Part shown: piece by piece, positions 1 to 6,675 of the stretch
Numbering within the stretch: the stretch's first letter is position 1
How the letters are laid out: every line of letters starts with the position of its first letter
Source: an uncultured Atopobiaceae bacterium
GTDB taxonomy: Bacteria; Actinomycetota; Coriobacteriia; Coriobacteriales; Atopobiaceae
Direction of reading: 5' to 3'
NCBI GenBank assembly: GCA_947625235.1
Contig: CANQNP010000004.1
Coordinates: 1-56,358, forward strand
Length of the DNA stretch: 56,358 nucleotides
Made by a program: the position numbers and the translations under genes
The notes under the pieces: model-generated
Database searches by the model: none
Seen by the model: the letters and a program-made list of their open reading frames with translations, nothing else
Told to the model about the DNA's origin: nothing

Positions 1-806
1 GAGTGGAGCATGTAGTTCCTGAGCTTCACGCTCTTCACGTCGTCGTAGAGGTGGTAGCTGTCGATGAGGATCCTCGATACGCGCAGCTGGTGGTCGATGC
101 GCCCGGCCATCACCTTCTCGTTCACCGACTGGTCCTCGCGGCCGATGTAGTAGCGGTAGAGGTCCACGTCGAGGTAGTAGAGCGTCGTGCACCTCGGCAG
201 CGGCACGTAGGCGTAGATGCTGTCCACGTAGAACGTGTGCGGCGGAAGCGGCAGGCCGCCGTGCGAGCGCAGGATCTCCGTCTTGTAGGTGAGCGAGTGC
301 ATGAGGATGTTCTGGGCGTAGCCGAAGTGGCCGATCTCGTCCCACGTCATCACCTTGTTCGGCTTCAAGGCGCTGCGGTAGTCGATGGCCTTGGAGGAGC
401 CGTCATCGGCGTGCTCGTAGACGTAGTTGTTGATCACGAGGTCCACGGGGTCGCCGCCCTCGATGAAGCCGCGAAGCGTGCCGAGGAGCTCGTGGAAGGC
501 CTCGGTGTCGTACCAGTCATCGGAATCGCAAACCTTGTAGTAGAGCCCGTGCGCGTTCGCGAGCGCGGTGAGGACGGCCGTGCCGTGGCCGCCGTTCTCC
601 TGATGCACCGCGTGCACGATGTCGGGGAAGCGGCGCTCCCAATCCTTGGCCTTCTCCCAGGTGTCGTCCTTGGTGGAGCCGTCGTCGACGATCACGATCT
701 CCACGTCGTCGGCGTAGTCCGATCCCTCGAGGACGGCCGAGATGGCGTGGTCCATGTAGGCGGACGAGTTGTAGCAGGGAATGCCGATGGTGATCGTCTT
801 ATCCAA
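1..806 (-). CDS. Family 2 glycosyltransferase (3' part cut by window edge)
   Basis: The gene runs off the left edge; about 268 codons are visible. A TTG start at 804-806 is chosen because a GGGAGGAG ribosome-binding site lies just upstream and the protein begins directly with the first strand of a GT-A fold (TITIGIPCYN). The DDGS nucleotide-binding motif is at residues 41-44 and an acidic CDSDDW motif, expected to bind metal and sugar nucleotide, at 93-98. It probably transfers a sugar from a nucleotide donor during capsule or wall polysaccharide synthesis at the inner face of the membrane. The neighbouring UDP-galactopyranose mutase, read in the same direction 54 bases upstream, suggests a galactofuranose-containing polymer, but the acceptor cannot be read from sequence. 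Confidence 0.88.
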   Translation of the reverse strand, partial: MDKTITIGIPCYNSSAYMDHAISAVLEGSDYADDVEIVIVDDGSTKDDTWEKAKDWERRFPDIVHAVHQENGGHGTAVLTALANAHGLYYKVCDSDDWYDTEAFHELLGTLRGFIEGGDPVDLVINNYVYEHADDGSSKAIDYRSALKPNKVMTWDEIGHFGYAQNILMHSLTYKTEILRSHGGLPLPPHTFYVDSIYAYVPLPRCTTLYYLDVDLYRYYIGREDQSVNEKVMAGRIDHQLRVSRILIDSYHLYDDVKSVKLRNYMLH

Positions 807-860
807 GGGTGCTCCTCCCGCGCGTGTTCCCAGCCACCAGTCTAAGCCGCCGTCGCGCGA

Positions 861-2063
861 TCAGGCGCGCGCAAGCAGCAGGTCCGCGAGCTCGAGCGCC
901 GAGGCGCAGACGCCGTCCATGTCAAAGTAGCGATACTCCGCGAGCCGGCCCACGCACGAGAAGTTCTCCACGCCTTCCACACGCGCGCGATAGGCATCGT
1001 AGAGCGCCTGGTTCTCGGGCGAGAGGATGGCGTAGTAGGCGTCCATGCCGCAGTCCGGCACGAAGGGGCGCGGATACTCGCGCATGATGGTGGTGACGCC
1101 CTCCTTCACCTGCCCCGTCATGTTCTTGAACTCGGTGATGCGGGTGAAGTCCTCGCTCGTGGTGTAGTTCACCGTGCCCACGGGCTGGAAGCGATCCATC
1201 GCGAGCGTCTCGAAGTCCATGCGAAGCGAGCGATACGGAAGGTCGCCGAGATCGCGGCCGAAGAGCTCGTCGAGGGGGCCGCTGTAGACGACCTCGCCCG
1301 CATAGGGCTCGCCGCAGACAAGCACCTGGTCGCCCGCCACGGAGAGGAACTCGCGCGCGTCCTGGCCGAGCACGACGGTGATGCCCTCGTGGTCGAGCAT
1401 GCGCGCGAAGAGCGCGGTGTAACCGCACCTAGGCATGCCCTGCCAGGTGGCTTGCGGGAAGTAGCGATCATCGTCGCCCACGAAGACGGGCACGCGACCC
1501 GTCACGGAGGGATCGATCTCGTCCGGCGTCTGGCCCCACTGCTTCATCGTGTAGTAGAGGAAGACGTTCTCGTAGACGTAGTCCGCCACGCGCGCGAGGT
1601 CCTCGTCCTTCGCGGCGCGGAGCTCCATGATGGGCACCTTCACGTCCTCGCCGAAGGTGGCCACGAGCTTTTGGTAGAGGCGCTCGCCCTCCTCCTCGCC
1701 GAAGGCGAGCTTGAGGGAGGCGTGGTTGAAGGGGACGGGCATGAGCGTGTCGTGGATGAGCGCGAGGACGCGGTGCTCGTAGGGAGCCCACTCGGTGAAG
1801 CGCGAGAGGAACTCGTGCACGCGCTGGTTCGTGGTGTGGTAGATGTGCGGGCCGTAGGCGTGGATGAGGATGCCGGCCTCGTCCTCGCAATCGTAGGCGT
1901 TGCCGGCGATGTGGTCGCGGAGCTCGACGACGAGGACCCTCTTGCCGCCCTCCTCCGCGAGGCGGCGCGCCACGGTGGAGCCGGCATAGCCCGCGCCCAC
2001 GCAGATGACGTCGAAGGAACGCGGATCGAGATCGCCCAGGCCGTGCTGGCAGGTGAGGGACAT
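861..2063 (-). CDS. glf: UDP-galactopyranose mutase
   Basis: This 400-residue flavoenzyme is predicted to interconvert UDP-galactopyranose and UDP-galactofuranose, the donor for galactofuranose-containing envelope glycans. The N-terminal Rossmann motif GAGYAGS (about residues 21-27) binds FAD and is followed by the family pattern VVELRDHIAGNAYD, then GPHIYHT; the C-terminal half carries the conserved NFSCVGRLAEYRYFDMD stretch. Length matches the family. The reading frame stays open upstream, but the ATG at 2063 is preferred because it has an AAGGGGAG ribosome-binding site and leads straight into the Rossmann fold. It is followed on the same strand by a family-2 glycosyltransferase, probably co-transcribed. 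Its leader holds two inverted repeats (2083-2114 and 2122-2141). Confidence 0.95.
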   Translation of the reverse strand: MSLTCQHGLGDLDPRSFDVICVGAGYAGSTVARRLAEEGGKRVLVVELRDHIAGNAYDCEDEAGILIHAYGPHIYHTTNQRVHEFLSRFTEWAPYEHRVLALIHDTLMPVPFNHASLKLAFGEEEGERLYQKLVATFGEDVKVPIMELRAAKDEDLARVADYVYENVFLYYTMKQWGQTPDEIDPSVTGRVPVFVGDDDRYFPQATWQGMPRCGYTALFARMLDHEGITVVLGQDAREFLSVAGDQVLVCGEPYAGEVVYSGPLDELFGRDLGDLPYRSLRMDFETLAMDRFQPVGTVNYTTSEDFTRITEFKNMTGQVKEGVTTIMREYPRPFVPDCGMDAYYAILSPENQALYDAYRARVEGVENFSCVGRLAEYRYFDMDGVCASALELADLLLARA

Positions 2064-2082
2064 GGCGGCTCCCCTTCGGATC

Positions 2083-2114
2083 GGAGGTCGGCGAGCGCAG
2101 CTGCGCTCACCTCC
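2083..2114 (-). promoter_or_regulatory. Inverted repeat in the glf leader
   Basis: A perfect 16-base palindrome GAGCGCAGCTGCGCTC lies at 2093-2108. It is flanked by GGAGGT (2083-2088) and ACCTCC (2109-2114), which are complementary to each other with a four-base bulge. It ends about 20 bases upstream of the glf start codon and could form a hairpin in the glf mRNA next to the ribosome-binding site, or be a DNA operator. Function is inferred only from position. Confidence 0.4.
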
Positions 2115-2141
2115 ACAACAAAGGCCGCCTTCGCGCGGCCT
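2115..2141 (-). terminator. Terminator-like hairpin in the glf leader
   Basis: The arms at 2122-2128 and 2135-2141 are a perfect 7-base inverted repeat (AGGCCGC / GCGGCCT) with a 6-base loop. On the minus strand the hairpin is followed directly by TTTGTTGT. No gene ends here on the minus strand, so it may be an attenuator at the 5' end of the glf transcript rather than a gene-end terminator. Confidence 0.4.
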
Positions 2142-2151
2142 CCTCTGATTC

Positions 2152-2180
2152 TTCGGCCATTCTACCATGCACCCTATAAT
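2152..2180 (+). promoter_or_regulatory. Putative sigma-70-type promoter of pta
   Basis: A perfect -10 hexamer TATAAT is at 2175-2180, with a poor -35 (TTCGGC, 2152-2157) 17 bases upstream. The predicted start of transcription is near 2187, giving a leader of about 37 bases before the pta start codon. A TAGAAT on the opposite strand (2159-2164) overlaps it and could serve the divergent glf gene. Confidence 0.5.
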
Positions 2181-2223
2181 GCACACGTACGCTCGAAGGC
2201 CCTTGAGAAAAAGGAGAGAGACG

Positions 2224-3201
2224 ATGGAGAACTTCCTCGATCGCATGAAGGCGCAGGCAAGGAGCAAGAAGATGACCATCGTCTTGCCCGAGGGCGAGGA
2301 CCCGCGCACGAGAGACGCCGCGCGACAGATCGTGGCGGAGGACCTCGCGAACCTCGTGATCCTCGGCGACCCCGCCACGATCGACGTCGCCGGCGTGACG
2401 GTCATCGACCCGAAGGCCTCCGAGAACCACGAGCCCTACGCGCAGGCGCTCCAGAAGCTCCGCGAGAAGAAGGGCATGACCATCGAGCAGGCGCGCGAGC
2501 TCATGGACGATGCCACGTACTTCGGCACCATGATGGTGAAGATGGGCGACGCGGACGGCCTCGTCTCCGGCGCCTGCCACTCCACCGCGAACACCTTGCG
2601 CCCGGCGCTCCAGATCTTGAAGACCGCGCCCGGCACGAAGCTGGTCTCGAGCTTCATGATCATGTGCATCCCGAACTGCGACCACGGCCTCGACGGCACG
2701 CTCCTCTTCGCCGACATCGGCCTCAACGAGTACCCCGACGCGAACGGCCTCTCGGAGATCGCCATCTCCTCGCATGATTCGTGGAAGGCGCTCATGGGCA
2801 CCGAGCCCAAGGTGGCCATGCTCTCCTACTCGAGCCACGGCTCGGCGAACTCCGACCACGTGGACAAGGTGGCCGAGGCCACGAAGCTCGTGCACGAGAA
2901 GCGCCCCGACATCCTCTGCGACGGCGAGCTCCAGCTCGACGCGGCCCTCATGGAGGAGGTGGCCTGCCTGAAGGCGCCCGAGAGCGAGGTGGCGGGCGAC
3001 GCCGACATCCTCATCTTCCCGAACCTCGACGCGGGAAACATCGGCTACAAGCTCGTGGAGCGCCTCGCCGGCGCCGAGGCCTACGGCCCCGTGCTGCAGG
3101 GCATCGCGCGTCCGGTGAACGACCTCTCGCGCGGCTGCAAGGCGACGGACATCGTGGCCGTCGTGGCCATCACCGCGGTGCAGGCGCAGCTCAGCGCCTA
3201 G
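2224..3201 (+). CDS. pta: Phosphate acetyltransferase
   Basis: The 325-residue protein is predicted to convert acetyl-CoA and phosphate into acetyl phosphate, feeding ATP formation through acetate kinase in fermentation. It is the short, single-domain type of phosphotransacetylase: it starts with the family pattern KMTIVLPEGEDPR, has DGLVSGACHSTANTLRPAL in the middle and ends with the conserved GPVLQGIARPVNDLSRGC region. An in-frame ATG exists at 2167, but the ATG at 2224 has an AAGGAGAG site 5 bases upstream and matches the family N-terminus. The usual partner ackA is not adjacent; the gene stands alone, divergent from glf. Confidence 0.95.
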   Translation: MENFLDRMKAQARSKKMTIVLPEGEDPRTRDAARQIVAEDLANLVILGDPATIDVAGVTVIDPKASENHEPYAQALQKLREKKGMTIEQARELMDDATYFGTMMVKMGDADGLVSGACHSTANTLRPALQILKTAPGTKLVSSFMIMCIPNCDHGLDGTLLFADIGLNEYPDANGLSEIAISSHDSWKALMGTEPKVAMLSYSSHGSANSDHVDKVAEATKLVHEKRPDILCDGELQLDAALMEEVACLKAPESEVAGDADILIFPNLDAGNIGYKLVERLAGAEAYGPVLQGIARPVNDLSRGCKATDIVAVVAITAVQAQLSA

Positions 3202-3241
3202 CGCGCGCGAGCGCGGCGCACGGGAAGGCGCGCAAGGCGCG

Positions 3242-3270
3242 TGCACAGGCGCCGATCCTTGTGCTAGACT
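3242..3270 (+). promoter_or_regulatory. Putative promoter of tRNA-Phe
   Basis: TGCACA (3242-3247) and TAGACT (3265-3270) are separated by 17 bases. Transcription would start about ten bases before the mature 5' end of the tRNA at 3287. The call rests on spacing and position. Confidence 0.45.
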
Positions 3271-3286
3271 GCTCGCACACTGACGT

Positions 3287-3362
<76 letters not shown>

Positions 3363-3371
3363 GATAAAACC

Positions 3372-3403
3372 GCAGGTCGGAGGCCCTAAAACCTCCGACC
3401 TGC
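3372..3403 (+). terminator. Terminator-like hairpin after tRNA-Phe
   Basis: A perfect 12-base inverted repeat (GCAGGTCGGAGG / CCTCCGACCTGC) with an 8-base loop starts ten bases after the tRNA. The run of T downstream is weak (TTCCGTTT). It probably ends the tRNA transcript and may also serve the M32 gene arriving from the other strand. Confidence 0.65.
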
Positions 3404-3474
3404 TTCCGTTTGGGCATGGCCTCCAGGGAGCTCCCGGTCGCCTCTCCTTGCCCAAGGCCCCCCGTCGGCGCGTC

Positions 3475-3512
3475 CCCTCACGCGTCGTGGCCACCCTCAC
3501 GCGTCGTGGCCA
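3475..3512. repeat. Perfect 19-base tandem duplication
   Basis: The unit CCCTCACGCGTCGTGGCCA occurs twice without a gap (3475-3493 and 3494-3512), between the tRNA terminator and the stop codon of the M32 peptidase gene. It contains ACGCGT palindromes. No function is evident. Confidence 0.8.
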
Positions 3513-3521
3513 TCTCGTACC

Positions 3522-5072
3522 TCACTTCTCGAAGGGCGACGAGCTCGGGTTGAACTTCTCCTCGAGGTAGTCGACGTAGTAGCGGGGATTGAGCGGCTCC
3601 CCCGTCGCGTCGAGGAGGATGTCGGCGGTGTCCTTGGCGCGCCCGAAGCGCCACACGTGCTCCACCATCCAGAGGCGCACCGGCGAGAGGTCGCCTGCGG
3701 CGAGCGTCTCGTCGAAGGGCACGCCGCCTTCGCGCATGGCGTGCAGGAGCTGCGCGCCGATCACCCCACCGAGCGCGTAGCTCGGGAAATAGCCGATGAG
3801 GCCCATCGACCAGTGCACGTCCTGGAGCGCCCCCTCGACATCTCCCGTCGGGCGCACGCCGAGGGAGCGCTCGTAGAGCTCGGCCCAGCGCGCGGGCACT
3901 TCGGACACCGTGAGCTCGCCCGCCATGAGCGCGCGCTCCACCTCATAGCGGATGACGATGTGGAGGGGGTAGGTGAGCTCGTCCGCCTCCATACGCGACG
4001 TGGAGAAGCGCACCTCGTTCACGAGGTGCCAGAGATCATGCGCGGAGACGCCCTCCACCGCCTCGGGGAAGTGCGACGCGATGAGGCCGCGGAGCGCCGG
4101 TGCGAAGGCCGCGCTTCGCGCCACGTAGTTCTCGAAGAAGCGCGACGAGGCCTCGTGGATGCCCGTGGAGGTGCCGTGCGCAAGGCAGGTGTAGTCGTAG
4201 CGCCCCTCCACGGAGGATTCGTAGAGCGCGTGGCCGCCCTCGTGGATGGCCGCGAGGAGCCCGCTCAAGATGTCCTCGGGGTCGGCGTGGTTCGCGATCA
4301 TCACGTGGTGCGAATCCACCGACGACGTGAAGGGGTGGATGGTCTCGGCGAGCTCGAGGCGATCGAGGTCGATCCCCTCGAAGGCGGCAACGTCCCTGAA
4401 GAACGCGTACTGCGCGGCGGGATCGAACGGACCCCTGAGCGCGGGCGGCGACGGCAGGCGACCCTCGTCCGTCGCCGCGCGCACGCGCGCCGCGATTTCC
4501 TGGACTCGTGGCGTCACCACGTCGAAGAGCGCGTCGAAGCTCGCCTCCGAGCTCGTCGGCTCGAACTGGTCGAGCCAGAAGTCGTAGGGGCGCATCTCGG
4601 GCGCCGAGACCTCGGCGATCTCCCGGTAGAGCGCGACGAGCTCCTCCATCGCGGGCGCGAAGACGGCCCAGTCGTCCGCGGCGCGCGCCTCCTTCCAGAT
4701 CGCGGAGGAACGGTTCACGAGCTCGACGCGCCTCGACTCGAGCGCGGCGGGTATGCGGAGCCGGTCCGCGCGATCGCGCGAGAGCACGCGAAGCCGCGCG
4801 GCGTGGTCGGCATCGAGCTCGGAGGCGATCTGGCGCATCGCGTCGAGAAGCGCTGCCGCCTCCTTGCCGCAGAGGAGGTCGTGGTCGGCCGCCTCGAGCT
4901 CGGCCATCGCCACGCCACGGCCCCGCGAAGCCGCCGGAGGATCGGTGAGCTCGGAGAATTCGAGCACGGCTTGGGCGCTCGCCAGCGCGTAGCGCCTTCT
5001 CTCGAAGGCATCGAAGGCGGCTATCACGTCCTCGGGCTCAGTGCGCACGCTCGTGCTCTCGCATCCGTCCAT
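3522..5072 (-). CDS. M32 family metallocarboxypeptidase (Taq-type)
   Basis: The 516-residue cytoplasmic zinc carboxypeptidase is predicted to release C-terminal amino acids from peptides. The metal motif HEGGH is at residues 277-281, preceded by the family pattern HPFTSSVDSHHVMI and followed by GIHEASSRFFEN, which supplies the third ligand region; the C-terminal part has GYFPSYALGGVIGAQL, also typical of M32. Length agrees with the family (about 500). The start is supported by GGAGG four bases upstream. The first about 60 residues are less typical of the family. The gene stands alone and no export signal is present. Confidence 0.93.
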   Translation of the reverse strand: MDGCESTSVRTEPEDVIAAFDAFERRRYALASAQAVLEFSELTDPPAASRGRGVAMAELEAADHDLLCGKEAAALLDAMRQIASELDADHAARLRVLSRDRADRLRIPAALESRRVELVNRSSAIWKEARAADDWAVFAPAMEELVALYREIAEVSAPEMRPYDFWLDQFEPTSSEASFDALFDVVTPRVQEIAARVRAATDEGRLPSPPALRGPFDPAAQYAFFRDVAAFEGIDLDRLELAETIHPFTSSVDSHHVMIANHADPEDILSGLLAAIHEGGHALYESSVEGRYDYTCLAHGTSTGIHEASSRFFENYVARSAAFAPALRGLIASHFPEAVEGVSAHDLWHLVNEVRFSTSRMEADELTYPLHIVIRYEVERALMAGELTVSEVPARWAELYERSLGVRPTGDVEGALQDVHWSMGLIGYFPSYALGGVIGAQLLHAMREGGVPFDETLAAGDLSPVRLWMVEHVWRFGRAKDTADILLDATGEPLNPRYYVDYLEEKFNPSSSPFEK

Positions 5073-5118
5073 GGCGCCTCCAGGTTGTCGAGGTGGGTGA
5101 TGGGCCCAGTATCACCCA

Positions 5119-5817
5119 TCACTCGCATTCCCTGCGCACGAGCGCGAATCTCGCACCCGCGATGTCGAGCTCCTCACCCGCGGCGAGCTCCGTCGATCCC
5201 CGGACGTCCGCGCCATCCTTCGTGGCGCGGGCCCGACGGTCCATGAGCACCACCGTGGCATGCTCGCCCGAGAGTGCGATCCGCGCGTGCTCGTCGCACA
5301 CCGTGAAATCGCTCAGCACGATCTCGCTTTGCGGCAGGCGGCCGATGGTGAGGCCCGCCCCCTCAAGCGGCACGAGCACCTCGACGCCCCGCCATCGCAC
5401 GCGAAGGAAGAACCGGCCACCGCCTGTCGAGCGGGCGGCGTCCGCGCCCTCCTCGCGCGGGGCTTCGGAGGGGACTTCCTCGACGATTTCACGCGGGGCA
5501 AGGGGCGGGGCCTCCAAGAGCGCCGCACTCGCCATCGCGTGCGGCGCACTGGCCTTCGGGATTGCGGGGGCGGAGGTGACGATGCGCGGGGTCGCCACGG
5601 GATGTGGCGCCGCCTCGGCCGCAGGCGGCGAGATCTCCCCCTCAGGCGTTCCCGAGCCGGGGTAATCGAGGCTCGGTCGGGTGAAGTCGTAGAGGCAGCC
5701 GTAGCACACGTCCATGTCGGCGAAGACCACCGCCCCGCACCTCGGACACGTCTTCGTGAGCGACGTCGGCTGGCGCTTCTCGCGCTCCCCCTCGAGAACC
5801 TGCGTACCTGAAACCAT
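5119..5817 (-). CDS. Zinc-ribbon and FHA-domain protein
   Basis: The 232-residue protein has an N-terminal zinc ribbon (CPRCG...CYGC, about residues 25-45), an Ala/Glu/Pro-rich linker and a C-terminal forkhead-associated domain (about 135-230) with the GR and S/H signature in IGRLPQSEIVLSDFTVCDEHARI. FHA domains read phosphothreonine, so a Ser/Thr-kinase-dependent partner is likely. The reading frame is open further upstream, but the ATG at 5817 has GGAAGGAGC in front and places the zinc ribbon near the N-terminus. It is the last gene of the Tad pilus operon, 56 bases after the DUF192 gene. A role as regulator of pilus assembly or secretion is inferred from context only. Confidence 0.8.
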   Translation of the reverse strand: MVSGTQVLEGEREKRQPTSLTKTCPRCGAVVFADMDVCYGCLYDFTRPSLDYPGSGTPEGEISPPAAEAAPHPVATPRIVTSAPAIPKASAPHAMASAALLEAPPLAPREIVEEVPSEAPREEGADAARSTGGGRFFLRVRWRGVEVLVPLEGAGLTIGRLPQSEIVLSDFTVCDEHARIALSGEHATVVLMDRRARATKDGADVRGSTELAAGEELDIAGARFALVRRECE

Positions 5818-5873
5818 TGCGTGCTCCTTCCTTCTTGCGTTCCGATTCGCCTTCTGCGGGCGCATCCCGCACT

Positions 5874-6212
5874 TCACGCGCTGATGCGCACCCTTTCGCC
5901 ACGCTCAACCCAAGGACCATCCGCCGCCGGCCTTTCCACCACGCACACGGCGCCCCGTGCCGAAAGCACGCGTCCGGGCCTCACCCCACGCGCCACCCGC
6001 ACCGCGTTCATATGGCGATCGATGAAGCAGATATCGAGGTCGAAGGCCATGCCGATGGTGTGCACCGAGCGGCAACGGTCGATGAGCACGCAGGGTGCCT
6101 CCTCGAGGCGCCTCGCCCAGAGAAGCCCCACGAGCTTCTCCGCGAAGCCCCTGAGCACGATGAGGCGAGCCCTCTCCACGCTCCGTGCCTCGAGATAGCG
6201 AACCTCAGGCAT
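5874..6212 (-). CDS. DUF192 family protein in the Tad locus
   Basis: This 112-residue protein matches the DUF192 pattern: an early Arg-rich helix, a GLLWARRLEEAPCVLI segment, then the signature SVHTIGMAFDLDICFID followed by V.RV.RGVRPGR and a final ERP segment. The family's function is unknown. The ATG at 6212 is favoured over a TTG at 6227 because GGGGGAGAGGG precedes it and the overlap with the upstream gene is only 8 bases. No signal peptide is evident, unlike many DUF192 proteins. It is placed between a TadE-like gene and the FHA gene, so it is probably co-translated with the pilus genes; its job there is unknown. Confidence 0.75.
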   Translation of the reverse strand: MPEVRYLEARSVERARLIVLRGFAEKLVGLLWARRLEEAPCVLIDRCRSVHTIGMAFDLDICFIDRHMNAVRVARGVRPGRVLSARGAVCVVERPAADGPWVERGERVRISA

Positions 6213-6675
6213 GGCCCTCTCCCCCAATCCCGATCGTCGAGGCGTCCACCACGATCGAGCGCGTATGCGTCGCCAGCACCGGCAGTGCGAACGAGGCCCC
6301 CGCTATGGAGAAGCTCGAGGGATGCGGCCGATACCCCATGGAACAGGTGAAGCGCACCCGCGAGGGCGAGATGGAGAACACGCCCCCGGAGAAGAGGTCG
6401 AGGTGCTCCGCGGAGACCTCGATCACGAGATCCGGATCGGCCATGGCGCCCTCGATCGCCGCCTTCACCTGCGAGGCGGCAGCCGTGGCATCCTGCTCGC
6501 CCGCGGGAGAGACCCCGTGGGCGAGCGCCGCGTCCATCGCCACGCGGTCGAAGCGGGCGCAGAGATTCGCGAACCACGCCCCGTTCATGGCCACGAGGGC
6601 GCAGACGAGGATCACCGGCACCATCACCGCCATCTCCGCCACCATCTGGCCGCGTTCCTCGGCAAAGACCGTCAT
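6205..6675 (-). CDS. TadE-like pseudopilin (second copy)
   Basis: The 156-residue protein has the TadE layout: a short charged N-terminus with RGQMVAEMAVMVPVIL, in which a glutamate sits five residues after the glycine, then one hydrophobic segment (about residues 13-35), then a small extracytoplasmic domain. TadE-like proteins are processed like pilins and act as minor pseudopilins or anchors of the Tad machine. The start ATG overlaps the stop of the TadG-like gene in an ATGA junction, so the two are translationally coupled. Sequence similarity outside the N-terminal segment is low, as is usual for this family. Confidence 0.75.
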   Translation of the reverse strand: MTVFAEERGQMVAEMAVMVPVILVCALVAMNGAWFANLCARFDRVAMDAALAHGVSPAGEQDATAAASQVKAAIEGAMADPDLVIEVSAEHLDLFSGGVFSISPSRVRFTCSMGYRPHPSSFSIAGASFALPVLATHTRSIVVDASTIGIGGEGHA

